Origin: Agarilytica rhodophyticola
Lineage (GTDB): Bacteria > Pseudomonadota > Gammaproteobacteria > Pseudomonadales > Cellvibrionaceae
Reading direction: 5' to 3'
Assembly (NCBI RefSeq): GCF_002157225.2
Contig: NZ_CP020038.1
Coordinates: 496,001-560,000, forward strand
DNA length: 64,000 nucleotides
The notes under the pieces are model-generated. The model was not told the origin of the DNA. It did no database searches and worked only from the letters and a program-made list of their open reading frames with translations. A program made the translations under genes and the position numbers. Shown here piece by piece: positions 1 through 10,562 of this stretch. Every line of letters begins with the position of its first letter. Position 1 is the first letter of the stretch.

Positions 1-3000
1 CGACAGAGTTCGGATAATCTAGCCCCTCTGATTGTCTCGCGTCCATCAATGTTTGCCATACCCAATGAAAATTACAGTTATACGCTGCTAGCGCGAGATG
101 CTGACAACGATGCCTTGAGTTATAGCCTACTGGATGCGCCTGAAGGAATGGCGATTGACGCAAACGGTCTTATTACATGGCAAACACCTCGCAACTTTGG
201 ACAAGCTTGGGTTGAGGTTGAGGTAAGTGATGGCTCTGCCACAGATACACAGCGTTATCGAGTTAGCACTCATGCTAGCCAAAACCGCTATCCAGAAATT
301 ACTACTGAGCCTTTAACAGAAGGCTTTGCTGGACGCCAGTATTCTTATCGAGTTATAGCGACAGATGCTGATCGTTGGCCTCTTACCGGAGAGGGTGATG
401 ATTTAACTTTTAGGATTGTTAGCGGGCCAGAGGGTATGGCTTTCGTTAATCAAAATAATGCCGCCAATGCAAGTGGCTTCCTGCAATGGGATGTACCTGC
501 GGATGCCACAGGTAACTATGCTATTAGCTTGGAAGTTCGTGATCAAGCAGGGCTCACTGACACACAGTCATTTACTTTGGTCATTGAACCTAATCAAGTA
601 CCGCAATTTACCAGTACGCCTGTAACCACGGCGATCACTAATCATTCATATCGTTACAATTATGTTGCCAATGATGCTAACGGTGATACGTTAAGCTACC
701 GCCTTGTCAGCGGGCCCGAAGGCATGACTATCGTCAACAGCCTGTCGTTTTATATTCGTTGGACACCCACACAAGAACAAGTGGGTGACTTTCCTGTGAT
801 TATCGAAGCTGCAGATCAATTTGGGGGTGTCACACAACAGTCATTTACTATTAGTGTCGCCGCAAATCAGCCGCCGCAATTTACCTCGGTGCCCAGCACT
901 CATGCGGTGGTAGGTCATCACTATACATATCACTACGTGATAGAAGATCCTGAAGGGGATTCATGTTCCTGCCGACCAGAACTTCGTCAGGGCCCCACAG
1001 GTATGACATTGACCAATACGTTAAATTGGAGACCAACAGCGGAGCAAGTAGGTACACACACCGTTGAAATCTACCAACATGACGGTCACGGCGCATTTGT
1101 GACACAAACTTTTGATATTACTGTTGTGCCTAATTCACCACCGGTATTTACCTCGGTGCCCATCAACTATGCTCGGGTTGCAGCGAACAATTACAACTAC
1201 AGCATGACAGCTAGCGATGCCGACAATGATAATGTTTTCTTCCGACTGCTCAGCGGTCCACAGAATATGATTGCATTTGGTCGATCGCTACTATGGAACC
1301 CCTCTGCCACGCAACTGGGAACTCATGCGGTCAGTCTTGAAGCGCGAGATAATTTTGGTGGCATAACTATACAAAACTTTGATGTCACGGTGGTGAATGA
1401 GCACATTATCATCACAGATTCTCCCGTTGATAGCAGTATTGCAGCTGGCGAACTCTATCAAGCTTCTGTCACAGCCTTTCACTCAGACGGTCGCCCTGTA
1501 ACTTATGCGTTAGCAGCAGGAGCGCCTTCAGGTATGACTATCGACGCCAGCTCTGGCGCTATTCAATGGCAGACCAATGATACAGATGTGGACAGCTACA
1601 GTATTGGCCTAATCGCCTCTGATACACGTGGACGACAAGCATCGACTAGCTTTAACTTAGAGGTAAGCTCCGCTAGTAATAGTGCCCCGGAGATTGTCAG
1701 CACACCTATTTTCAATGCTTTCTATAGCGAAGCCTATAGTTACAGCGTTATTGCGACTGACGCCGATAACGATACACTGACCTACCAGCTACTTAGCACT
1801 ATTGAAGGCATGACGATGAGTGGCAACGCCATCAACTGGCTGCCAACAAAACAGCAAGCGGGTGCTCACGAAGTGAGGGTTCAAGTTTCCGATGGTACTT
1901 TTAGCACCACACAAACTTTTAGCCTACAAGTGCTGGACCCTGACCTATTTCTTACCGCCAATATCTTTGTCGACCCAAAGAATATTGATCTTGGTGAGAC
2001 GGTTCTCGTCCAAGTTCAGGTGAACGGTAATCGAGGAGTTACTGCGATACAACTGGAAGTGGACGGTGCGGTTGTCGCCCTTGACCCCGTCAACCATAGC
2101 GCCGCGATCAGCGGTGATAGCACTGGGGTTCATACCCTGAGAGCCACCGTCACCGATGCTCAAGAAACTGTTGTAGCGAACACATTTTTTACTGTGCGTG
2201 ATGCCAATGACACAGAGGCTCCCGTGGTCAGTATTACTTCTCCAACTGATAACTCTGAAGTGCTGGCGCCGATGGATATTACTGGCTCGGTTAATGATGC
2301 CAACCTCGCGGAGTACATTGTTGCCGTTGCTCCGGCCAATACACAGGACTTCCAAATTCTTAATCGTGGGTCTAGCAATGTTACCGGTGGCGTTCTGGCA
2401 CAACTTGATCCTTCTGTAATGACCAACGGTCAATACATTATCACTCTTCAGGCCAGCGATATTAATGGCGAAACCAGTGTTGCCAGCGTGTTAATTACCC
2501 TTGATGGCGATCTAAAAGTGGGCAACTTTAGCTTTAGCATACTGGATTTAGAGATTCCAATGGCGGGCATTCCTATTCGGGTGCAGCGCAGTTACGACTC
2601 TCGCCGCCGTCACGAATCTTTGGATTTTGGCTACGGTTGGCAAGTGTCTTATCAAGACCTAAAACTTGATGAAAGCTCAGAGCCCACGGAAGGTTGGTAC
2701 TGGGAAGAACGTGTATTGCCGTTTAATTCTGGATCTGGGCCTTTTGTTGCCCGTGGCACCTGTATTTATCCCCGTCAGCCTAAAAAGGTGACGGTCACAC
2801 TGCCTGATGGAGAGTTGCACAAATTTGCCGTGCGCCCACAAATGGTAGGTGGCGGAGCTGCTTCTATTGCCGATGCTAACTGCTTTTTAACACCCGCTCG
2901 TTTTACAACATTGCATTTTGATGCCATTGGCAATACTGATTCCACTCTGGAGTGGGAAGGCCTCTTCAACCTTTACCTGACTAATACCAACGATGGTAAT

Positions 3001-6000
3001 TTAAGTGCTGATCCAGGTGAAATTGCTCCTTACAACATCAATCGCTATCGCCTAACAACCCGTAATGGCTACGAGTATGTGATCAATCAGGATTTTGGTA
3101 TCGAATTTGTGATCGATCCTAATGGCCATACGATCACCTACAGTGATACCGGTATTGTGCACTCGGCAGGGAAGTCCATCGGCTTTGAGCGCGATAGCCA
3201 AAGTCGCATCACGGCGGTGGTTGATCCCCAAGGTCAACGCATTGAATATGATTACAACGCCAATGGTGACCTGCGTTCCGTAACAGAACGCGACGATGCC
3301 AAAACCCGTTATGCCTATAACCGCAATCATGGTTTGTTGGATATTATTGATCCGCTTAACCGCCGTGTAATTCGCAATATTTATGATGACAGTGGTCGTT
3401 TAGTTGGCCAGCAAGATGAAAATGGTGTGGAGAAATCTTTCAATCATGATACTGCTGCTCGCCTATCCATCGTGGTGGATTTGGATGGCCGCAGTACACT
3501 CTTTGGCTACGATGAGCGCGGCAATGTGCAGACAGAAACCGTGCTTATCAGTGATGGCAGCTATGCGGCCGATATTGTAACGAGCTACAGCCACGATAGC
3601 CGTGATAACCAGACGAGCAGAACTATTGGCTTAAGCACATGGACCACACCTCATGACGATAATGACGATATCACCGAATCGTGTAACCCCGAACGCGAGT
3701 GTGTGAGCTACTCCAATTACAATGCCCTCGGTCAAGAAGGTACGATTACCGATGAGCGCAACCATAGCTACACCATGCATTATGACCCTGCGGGAAACTT
3801 GACCCAGGTGGATTCGCCGACAGTGACGGACCCCGATACGGGCACTGTGAGCACACCTCTGGCGGTCAATATGATTAATAATCAGGGCTTAGTGGACAAC
3901 ACCACGGATTTACGTGGTCTGACGACGACCTACACCTATTACCCGATAGATCATGTTAACGAGGGGCAAAAGCACACTGAAAGTAATCCAATTACCGGAA
4001 CTGTGACTTATACCTATGATGCTAATAATAACCTCGCCACAGAAATGCGTGAGCGAACGGTGAATGGCGTCGTTGTTAACGAAACCACAAGCTATAGCTA
4101 CGATGAGCGCGATCGCCGCACTCGCACCACCTATCATGATGGCAGCTATACCGAAACGGAATACGACCTGGCAGGTAATGTGGATCGTGAAAGGGACCGC
4201 TTCGGCAATTGGACGGACATGGTCTACGATGTTTATGGCCGCCTGACCCTAACCACTTACGCCGACGGCACACAAGAAGTGCGTACCTACTCGCCAGAAG
4301 GGTTATTGGAGACCGTGACGGATCGTCTTGGCCGTGTCACTCGCAACGAATACGACGATGCCGGTCGCCTGCGTTTTGTGCGCAACGAAAGCGATAACAC
4401 CTTTACCGAAACCCGCTACACCGAACACGGCTGGGTGTCGAATGAATACGACGAGAAACGCAACCGCACCGAATATGGCTACGACCTTGCCGGACGTCGT
4501 ACCCAAGTCATTCGCCATATTGATGGTGGCACCCAAGTACACAGCTTCACCTACTACCCCAACGGTGAACTGCACACGGAAACAGACGCTCTTAACCGCA
4601 CCACCACCTATATTCTGAATGAATTAGATCAGCGCATAGAGGTGCAATACCACAATGCTTCACGCATGGCAGAACGCTTTGACTTTATGGGCACCCGTAC
4701 CCGCAGCATCGACCAAGAAAATCGCGCTACGGTGTTTGATTACGATGACCTCGGTCGCCTCACGTCGGTAACACCTCAAGTAACGATCGAGGGGGTGGCA
4801 GTACCCGCCACCAGTTACACCTACGACGAAGCGGGTAATCGCCTCACTCAAACCGATGCCAATGGTCACACCACTATATGGACTTACGACTTGTTTGGCC
4901 GCGTGCTTACCAGAACCTTGCCCGAAGGGATGAGCGAAAGCTTTGTCTATAACGACGGCCAAGGCTGCCAGCCCAATGCCGGTATTAACTGCGCCACCGC
5001 CAGCAGCCCCCGCACCACCGTGCACACCGACTTTAACGGCGACATCATCACCACGGCCTACGATATTATGGGCCGGATGATCGCCAGCCAATACAGCAAA
5101 GACGGCCAAAGCCAGGTGTACACCTACTACGATAACGACCAAGTACACACGGTGACAGATCAACACGGCACCACGACCTATACCTACGATGTGCGTAATC
5201 GCTTAACACGTGAAGTGAAGCCCGATGGCACACAGATGGACTATGGGTATGATGATGTGGGGAATCGTACACGTGTTAGCATCACAAGAAATGGGCAAGT
5301 CACTAGCTTAACCACCTACACCTACGACGAACTCAATCGTCTAGAACACGTGATCGAAGGGGAAGGCGCCAATGCTCAAACGAGTACATATACCTACGAT
5401 GATGTAGGCAATATGCATACCTTGACTTACCCCAGTGGCTTAGTCACCGAGTATGTGTACAACACCATTAATCAATTAACGGATGTGTATACCCGCGATG
5501 CCTTGGGTGCAGTGATCAGCCATTACAACTATGGTTTAAGCGCCACCGGCCGACGGGAAACCATCACTGAATTAGACGGCAGAACCACGGCCTATTGCTA
5601 TGACGCCCTTTACCGACTCGTAGACGACGTTATCTTTGATGCGCCGACACGCCCTATTACAGAAGGCTGTCTCACCGATACCACCGGTGCAGATTACCGA
5701 GCACATTATGACTACGATTGGGTAGGTAACCGCACCTTTGAAACGGTGGATGGCGTTAGTACATCGTATAGCTACGACGACAACGACCGCCTTAGTCAAA
5801 CCGGTGGCACTACCTACGCCTACGACAATAACGGCAACACGTTAAGCGAAACCCTGGATGGCAATGTAAAAACCTACACCTGGGATGGTAAAAACAAACT
5901 GATTGAAGTTACGACCGCCATGGATGGCGGAAGTACTGGTAATGCAGGAGCAATTACCACGTACACATACAATCACAACGGCATCCGCTCCAGTAAAACC

Positions 6001-6993
6001 GAAGCAGGCACCACCACCCATTTCATCCTCGATGAAAACCGTGACTACACCCAAGTGCTGGAGGAGATAGAGAACGATAGTGTGACAGTGCAGTACACCT
6101 ATGGTCATGACCTCATCAACCAGACACTAGGTACGAATACTAGTTACTTCCACTATGATGGCCTGGGATCTACACGAGCACTTTCTGATGACTCCAGTGT
6201 CATGACTGATACGTGGGACTTTACAGCTTTTGGGGAAATATCTAACTCAACGGGAGGAACCGAAAATAGTTATCTATTTGCTGGTGAGCAATATGATAGT
6301 TCACTTGATAATTATTACTTACGGGCAAGATACTATGATCAAAGTCATGGACGTATGTTGTCTATGGATACTTGGATGGGGATCATTGAAAACCCAATAA
6401 CTTTAAATAAGCACTTATATGCCAACGCTGATCCGGCCAATATGATCGACCCAAGTGGAAATATCTCTATTGGGTCGTCAATGGCCGCAATAAGTATTTT
6501 AAGTATTGGTAGTACAATAGCGATAAATAGTAATAATGGGTTTAACCTGAGTCGTATTACCCAACCAGGTTTTAACGGGGCTTTGAGTAATAAAGAGCTT
6601 GGTGTTATAACTTTATTGACAATGAATCCTAGTTTATCTTTGTGGAAGATGGCTTTTAACGATGGCGACGAATCTAATTCTGTTTCCAGAGTAGAAGATG
6701 TTCTTGAGGCTCAAGTTGCAGATTTGGAGCGTCGAGATGCTGCCGAGAGTATTTCTGTTCCTATTCCTCCGAGAAAAAAGCGATGGACTACTTGTATTGC
6801 AAGGATTCAGGACTTAGGTAGGGCTGCTGGAAGCCGAGCAGTTTATGGATGGGGCTGGGGTATGAGTAAGGATTTTCAAACTGCAAAAAGAGCGGCTATT
6901 CGAATGGCTAATAGATCTATACAAGCTATTGATACGCATCATGCCCAATGGCGATGCATTGATAGTAGTGGTCAAATTCAACGGCCTAAATAG
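1..6993 (+). CDS. Rhs/YD-repeat polymorphic toxin with Ig-like repeats (5' partial)
   Basis: The reading frame is open to base 1, so the true start lies upstream; the first ATG at 49 is internal. The N-terminal ~630 residues are about seven He_PIG/cadherin-like repeats (pattern NxxPxFTSxP...YxYxxxAxDADxD...GM...W.PT). A further Ig-like segment (~640-800) follows, then an Rhs-type entry (DLEIPMAGIPIRVQRSYDSR, ~845) and many YD repeats to ~2190. The core ends with the conserved ADPANMIDPSG signature. The last ~120 residues after it are the variable toxin tip, with a GWGWGMSKDFQTAKRAA segment that faintly resembles DUF4189-type sequence; its activity is not recognised. By family knowledge the protein is exported or injected and the tip acts in a competitor cell. 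The gene at 7055 is the likely immunity partner. Confidence 0.9.
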   Translation, partial: RQSSDNLAPLIVSRPSMFAIPNENYSYTLLARDADNDALSYSLLDAPEGMAIDANGLITWQTPRNFGQAWVEVEVSDGSATDTQRYRVSTHASQNRYPEITTEPLTEGFAGRQYSYRVIATDADRWPLTGEGDDLTFRIVSGPEGMAFVNQNNAANASGFLQWDVPADATGNYAISLEVRDQAGLTDTQSFTLVIEPNQVPQFTSTPVTTAITNHSYRYNYVANDANGDTLSYRLVSGPEGMTIVNSLSFYIRWTPTQEQVGDFPVIIEAADQFGGVTQQSFTISVAANQPPQFTSVPSTHAVVGHHYTYHYVIEDPEGDSCSCRPELRQGPTGMTLTNTLNWRPTAEQVGTHTVEIYQHDGHGAFVTQTFDITVVPNSPPVFTSVPINYARVAANNYNYSMTASDADNDNVFFRLLSGPQNMIAFGRSLLWNPSATQLGTHAVSLEARDNFGGITIQNFDVTVVNEHIIITDSPVDSSIAAGELYQASVTAFHSDGRPVTYALAAGAPSGMTIDASSGAIQWQTNDTDVDSYSIGLIASDTRGRQASTSFNLEVSSASNSAPEIVSTPIFNAFYSEAYSYSVIATDADNDTLTYQLLSTIEGMTMSGNAINWLPTKQQAGAHEVRVQVSDGTFSTTQTFSLQVLDPDLFLTANIFVDPKNIDLGETVLVQVQVNGNRGVTAIQLEVDGAVVALDPVNHSAAISGDSTGVHTLRATVTDAQETVVANTFFTVRDANDTEAPVVSITSPTDNSEVLAPMDITGSVNDANLAEYIVAVAPANTQDFQILNRGSSNVTGGVLAQLDPSVMTNGQYIITLQASDINGETSVASVLITLDGDLKVGNFSFSILDLEIPMAGIPIRVQRSYDSRRRHESLDFGYGWQVSYQDLKLDESSEPTEGWYWEERVLPFNSGSGPFVARGTCIYPRQPKKVTVTLPDGELHKFAVRPQMVGGGAASIADANCFLTPARFTTLHFDAIGNTDSTLEWEGLFNLYLTNTNDGNLSADPGEIAPYNINRYRLTTRNGYEYVINQDFGIEFVIDPNGHTITYSDTGIVHSAGKSIGFERDSQSRITAVVDPQGQRIEYDYNANGDLRSVTERDDAKTRYAYNRNHGLLDIIDPLNRRVIRNIYDDSGRLVGQQDENGVEKSFNHDTAARLSIVVDLDGRSTLFGYDERGNVQTETVLISDGSYAADIVTSYSHDSRDNQTSRTIGLSTWTTPHDDNDDITESCNPERECVSYSNYNALGQEGTITDERNHSYTMHYDPAGNLTQVDSPTVTDPDTGTVSTPLAVNMINNQGLVDNTTDLRGLTTTYTYYPIDHVNEGQKHTESNPITGTVTYTYDANNNLATEMRERTVNGVVVNETTSYSYDERDRRTRTTYHDGSYTETEYDLAGNVDRERDRFGNWTDMVYDVYGRLTLTTYADGTQEVRTYSPEGLLETVTDRLGRVTRNEYDDAGRLRFVRNESDNTFTETRYTEHGWVSNEYDEKRNRTEYGYDLAGRRTQVIRHIDGGTQVHSFTYYPNGELHTETDALNRTTTYILNELDQRIEVQYHNASRMAERFDFMGTRTRSIDQENRATVFDYDDLGRLTSVTPQVTIEGVAVPATSYTYDEAGNRLTQTDANGHTTIWTYDLFGRVLTRTLPEGMSESFVYNDGQGCQPNAGINCATASSPRTTVHTDFNGDIITTAYDIMGRMIASQYSKDGQSQVYTYYDNDQVHTVTDQHGTTTYTYDVRNRLTREVKPDGTQMDYGYDDVGNRTRVSITRNGQVTSLTTYTYDELNRLEHVIEGEGANAQTSTYTYDDVGNMHTLTYPSGLVTEYVYNTINQLTDVYTRDALGAVISHYNYGLSATGRRETITELDGRTTAYCYDALYRLVDDVIFDAPTRPITEGCLTDTTGADYRAHYDYDWVGNRTFETVDGVSTSYSYDDNDRLSQTGGTTYAYDNNGNTLSETLDGNVKTYTWDGKNKLIEVTTAMDGGSTGNAGAITTYTYNHNGIRSSKTEAGTTTHFILDENRDYTQVLEEIENDSVTVQYTYGHDLINQTLGTNTSYFHYDGLGSTRALSDDSSVMTDTWDFTAFGEISNSTGGTENSYLFAGEQYDSSLDNYYLRARYYDQSHGRMLSMDTWMGIIENPITLNKHLYANADPANMIDPSGNISIGSSMAAISILSIGSTIAINSNNGFNLSRITQPGFNGALSNKELGVITLLTMNPSLSLWKMAFNDGDESNSVSRVEDVLEAQVADLERRDAAESISVPIPPRKKRWTTCIARIQDLGRAAGSRAVYGWGWGMSKDFQTAKRAAIRMANRSIQAIDTHHAQWRCIDSSGQIQRPK

Positions 6994-7054
6994 TATTATT
7001 GGTATCTCATAAGATAATAATGTTTGGGAAACATTGCGGATTTAGGAGGGCGTT

Positions 7055-7552
7055 ATGAATAAAGAAGAAATTGTTATAGCAGATAAAATTTATGAAGAAG
7101 GTTCTATGTCTGATTTATATGAGTTCATAAAACCTTTCTTGGAGAAAGACGATCCACATGCTTTTCACTATTATTCATGTTTTAGTTTATCTGAATGGAA
7201 TGAGACAGATATCGAATTTGATAAAAGGTGTGTGGAGTCTCTCCTAAAAGCAGCTGAGGGTAATGTGCCAGAGGCTATGTATCGATTATCAACTTTATAT
7301 TTTTCTGGTGATTCAGTGGAGTTAAATGCTGAAATTGGGAAAAAATATTTAGATCACGCTCTAGAGATGAACCTCGGGTTGGCTAAATTATCCGTAGGGG
7401 TTAATACGTACTATGGCTCTAATGGCTACGTCAAAGATTTAGATAAGGCAATTGAGTTTGTATCGGAAGCGGTAAAAGATAATGTTGATGGAGCATCTGA
7501 AACTCTAGAAAAGATTAAAGCAGTTAAGCGAAAAGGGGACGGAGCTGGTTAA
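7055..7552 (+). CDS. Sel1/TPR-like protein, probable immunity protein
   Basis: A 165-residue soluble, acidic protein with a strong ribosome site (taggagg) 7 bases before its ATG. Residues ~60-140 look like two Sel1-like repeats (EAMYRLSTLYFSGDSV..., LGLAKLSVGVNTYYGS...YVKDLDKAI). It starts 61 bases after the Rhs gene, where immunity genes of polymorphic toxins normally lie. The immunity role is inferred from position only; Sel1 proteins also have other partners. Confidence 0.75.
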   Translation: MNKEEIVIADKIYEEGSMSDLYEFIKPFLEKDDPHAFHYYSCFSLSEWNETDIEFDKRCVESLLKAAEGNVPEAMYRLSTLYFSGDSVELNAEIGKKYLDHALEMNLGLAKLSVGVNTYYGSNGYVKDLDKAIEFVSEAVKDNVDGASETLEKIKAVKRKGDGAG

Positions 7553-7592
7553 ATGTTAATCAACTCTAGCGTGTCGAGAATACACTCAAGTA

Positions 7593-8909
7593 TTGGAAGA
7601 AGTGGTGGATAACAATGCCATAGTGGCCTACCGCTACGGCCACGACTTGATAAATCAAGACAGAGCAGGCACAGTAAGTTACTACCATTACGATGGATTA
7701 GGCAGTACGAGGCATCTGAGCGATAGCCTTGGTTCTTTGACAGACAGCTATGATTACGAAGCCTTTGGGGAGACGTTAAGCCAAACGGGTTCCACGGTGA
7801 ATAATTATTTATTTACTGGGGAGCAGTTGGACGCGTCATTAAGCCAATATTACTTGCGTGCTAGATATTATGATCAAGGCAATGGACGGTTTACGCAGAT
7901 GGATACGTGGATGGGGAATAACCATGATCCAGTTACTTTGCATAAGTATTTATATGCCAATGCTGATCCAGGAAATATGATTGATCCGACGGGTAACTTT
8001 AGTATTGGGTCGGTGATGAGTGGGCTTAATGTTTTAAGCAATTTAGTGACCGGAGCAACAACCGCTTATGACGTATTTCAAATTGCTAGTGGTGATAAAG
8101 AATTCTCAGCAAGAGAACTTGGAACCTCAATTCTTCTGAGCAGGCTTCCAGTCAAATTCGTTAAAAACTTATTAACTAAGGCCTGTAAGGTAAATAGTTT
8201 TGAAGAAGGAACGCTTGTATCAACAGATAATGGATTGCAACCTATATCTAAAGTAAATATCGGTGATTTGGTATGGTCTTATGATGTTGAATCTGATGAG
8301 TTTGTGTTGCGAGAAGTAACTCATCTTATCGAAAGCAATGGTCTTAAAGAAATCGTAGAAGTTTCATTTAATAGCTCTGAGACCATTCTCGCGACTGCAG
8401 ATCATCCATTTTATTTGGCTGATTCGGAGACTTGGGTAGTTGCAAAAGAATTAAAGCAGGGTGATGATCTTCTTAATATTGCAGGAAATATCGTGAATGT
8501 ATCTGGAGTAAAAATTACTCTCAAAGATACATCTGTTTATAATTTGACTGTAAGTGATCTGCATAACTATTTTGTCGGAAATCAACAGGTTTTAAATCAT
8601 AATAATAATTGTTTCAAACTTAATTCTCGAATTAAAGAAAATCCGCGTCTTGCGAAAGAAGCAGAGAAAGCGGGTAAAAATAAAAAGGCACAAAAAGATA
8701 TAGATGATTTGACCAAGAAGTTATCAGAAGGAAACCTAAATCCAGGGAAAGGCACTAAGCCAATAGGAAAAGGAATATCTGAGGCGCGAGGAGAAAATGC
8801 CGGCAGGGTTTACTTTAGGGTAATAAAAGGCGAGATTGAGATTCTTGGGAAGTCAGATAAAAGTAATCAAGATATAGTTATCAAAGAAATTTTAAGGACG
8901 TTTAAGTAA
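7593..8909 (+). CDS. Orphan Rhs C-terminal tip with Hint domain and small toxin
   Basis: The frame opens at a TTG inside sequence nearly identical to the Rhs core at 11359 onward, so this is a displaced tip without N-terminus or secretion signals. Residues 1-~135 are core end (DPTGNFSIG). About 195-335 is a pretoxin Hint domain beginning NSFEEGTLV and ending HNYFVGNQQVLNHN, which by family knowledge self-cleaves to release the toxin. The last ~100 residues (GRVYFRVIKGEIEILGKSDK) have a basic RelE/ParE-like look; an mRNA interferase is a guess. It may be silent until recombination places it on the full-length gene. The gene at 8939 is the likely antidote. Confidence 0.75.
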   Translation: MEEVVDNNAIVAYRYGHDLINQDRAGTVSYYHYDGLGSTRHLSDSLGSLTDSYDYEAFGETLSQTGSTVNNYLFTGEQLDASLSQYYLRARYYDQGNGRFTQMDTWMGNNHDPVTLHKYLYANADPGNMIDPTGNFSIGSVMSGLNVLSNLVTGATTAYDVFQIASGDKEFSARELGTSILLSRLPVKFVKNLLTKACKVNSFEEGTLVSTDNGLQPISKVNIGDLVWSYDVESDEFVLREVTHLIESNGLKEIVEVSFNSSETILATADHPFYLADSETWVVAKELKQGDDLLNIAGNIVNVSGVKITLKDTSVYNLTVSDLHNYFVGNQQVLNHNNNCFKLNSRIKENPRLAKEAEKAGKNKKAQKDIDDLTKKLSEGNLNPGKGTKPIGKGISEARGENAGRVYFRVIKGEIEILGKSDKSNQDIVIKEILRTFK

Positions 8910-8938
8910 CATTTTAATAAAATTAGGACTCAATTAAT

Positions 8939-9205
8939 ATGAGTGTAATTAGATGCAATAATATTAACTATAGGAAAGGATACATAGAGATTGAACCTGA
9001 GATTCATAAGGGTTACGTAAATCTCGAGGTGACGCAAATTCACCCTGATGTTGATATTGCTGATACTAGGTTGGGTGATGGAAAGCTATCTGACGAAGCA
9101 TTTATTGGAAATACAGAAATTGAACTCAACCTTGAAGAGGCTAAAAATCTTATAGAATTGCTAAAAAATGCAATCGATAAAACAGAGGTTGGCAGCCCAA
9201 ATTAA
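8939..9205 (+). CDS. Small acidic protein, probable immunity to the Hint-linked toxin
   Basis: An 88-residue acidic protein that starts 29 bases after the orphan Rhs tip and has no recognisable family. Small size, acidity and position immediately 3' of a toxin tip match immunity genes. It is followed within about 20 bases by the repeated element that the IS interrupts. Function is inferred from context. Confidence 0.6.
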   Translation: MSVIRCNNINYRKGYIEIEPEIHKGYVNLEVTQIHPDVDIADTRLGDGKLSDEAFIGNTEIELNLEEAKNLIELLKNAIDKTEVGSPN

Positions 9206-9211
9206 TGACTG

Positions 9212-9237
9212 GGAAAGCCACGGGGTCAGGTCTACTG
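9212..9237 (+). repeat. Left part of cassette-end repeat R1, split by the IS
   Basis: The stretch ending in acggggtcaggtctactg matches the start of the repeat at 12887 (acgggatcaaatctactg). The match resumes at 10581 on the far side of the insertion sequence, so the IS entered a pre-existing copy. Confidence 0.6.
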
Positions 9238-9301
9238 AGATGACTCGCCTCCCCACCTGATTTAGGATGGTAGGTGACAAAACCAACAGAGGCGAATCAT
9301 C

Positions 9302-10315
9302 ATGACCATTAAAGTACTTGGAGTGGATTTAGGCAAGCATTGTTTTCATGTTTATGGTGTTGATCACAAAGGCTATTTAGTTGAGAAAAAACGTTTAACA
9401 CGTGAGAAGTTTTTATTGTATCTGAATCAGTTACCTCCGTGTTTGATTGGATTTGAAGCGTGTGGCGGTGCTCATTACTGGGCAGCCAAAGCCAAAACAT
9501 TCGGCCATGAAGCTAAATTGATGCCCGCCCAGTTTGTTAAGCCGTATCTCAAATCCAATAAAAATGATTTTCTGGATGCTGAAGCGATTTGTGAGGCCGT
9601 GCAAAGACCGAATATGCGCTTTGTTACGATACGTAATCCAGAACAGCAAGCCATTGGCGCGATGGTAAAAACACGTAATCAATTAGTGCAGCAAAGAACC
9701 GCGGTATTGAATCAAGCGCATGGATTTTTACTGGAATACGGTATTGCTTTGAAAAAAGGTCGAGGTACACGTCAAGCACTGATGGATCTCACATCACAAG
9801 AAGATACGCCACTTCCATCATTAATGCGGTGTTTGCTTCTTCGCTTGATCGAAGAATATGATTACTTACATGATGTTATCCTCCAAATAGAAAAGGACTT
9901 ATCTAAGGTGTTAAAAAATAGTGGTCAAGGTAAGCGTTTATTATGTATGCCTGGTATTGGAGTAATCACTGCAGCGAGTTTAATTGCTTGGGTAGGCGAT
10001 GCGAGACACTTTCGATCGGGTCGCGAACTATCGGCATGGATTGGCTTAGTACCCAGACAATATTCGACGGGAGGGAAAAGTACCTTGCTAGGCATTGGTA
10101 AGCGAGGTCATAAGTTGCTGCGTTGTTACTTGATTCATGGAGCGCGTTCGGTATTGCAGTGGCATCATAAAAATCCGACGCGTTGGCTAAGTTGGTCAGA
10201 GAAGTTATTACAGGAAAAGCCTAAGTCGAAAGTGGTGATTGCATTAGCTAATAAGATGGTGAGAACGCTTTGGGTGATCTTATCTAAGAACGAACGTTAT
10301 CAACCATCAGTATGA
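9302..10315 (+). CDS. IS110/IS1111 family transposase
   Basis: 337 residues, full length for the family. The N-terminal DEDD RuvC-like domain shows VDLGK (D~9), GFEACGG (E~56) and KNDFLDAEAI (D~95). The C-terminal Transposase_20 domain has MPGIGVITAASLIAW and the serine region YSTGGKS near residue 256. It catalyses bridge-RNA-guided insertion and excision (family knowledge). No frameshift is seen, so it may be active. Confidence 0.95.
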   Translation: MTIKVLGVDLGKHCFHVYGVDHKGYLVEKKRLTREKFLLYLNQLPPCLIGFEACGGAHYWAAKAKTFGHEAKLMPAQFVKPYLKSNKNDFLDAEAICEAVQRPNMRFVTIRNPEQQAIGAMVKTRNQLVQQRTAVLNQAHGFLLEYGIALKKGRGTRQALMDLTSQEDTPLPSLMRCLLLRLIEEYDYLHDVILQIEKDLSKVLKNSGQGKRLLCMPGIGVITAASLIAWVGDARHFRSGRELSAWIGLVPRQYSTGGKSTLLGIGKRGHKLLRCYLIHGARSVLQWHHKNPTRWLSWSEKLLQEKPKSKVVIALANKMVRTLWVILSKNERYQPSV

Positions 10316-10562
10316 TGTAACTGATCATTCGTAAATAAAATATGTTTTCTACCGGGTTTGCCGATAGTGTTAGCAATGAATAAAAAGGTCATCCGCAATT
10401 TCTGAAACCTGTAAAAAGCAATAGTATGAAAAATACTGAAGGTCTTGATAGGAAGAAGTTGTGCGTATTCTCATTTTGAGTCGTGAAGATAACATGTTCA
10501 CAATAAAACTCGAATACATTGACGCAACCTAATTATTTATTGAAAAACACTGTTGACAGACT
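10316..10562 (+). ncRNA. IS1111 3' noncoding region, candidate bridge RNA
   Basis: About 247 bases between transposase stop and right inverted repeat, with no ORF and several short inverted segments. IS1111 elements encode their bridge RNA here. I infer it from position; guide loops were not resolved by eye. Confidence 0.45.

Noticed and set aside
4064-5272. Several long antisense ORFs within the Rhs gene
   Set aside because: Out-of-frame shadows of the repetitive YD region.
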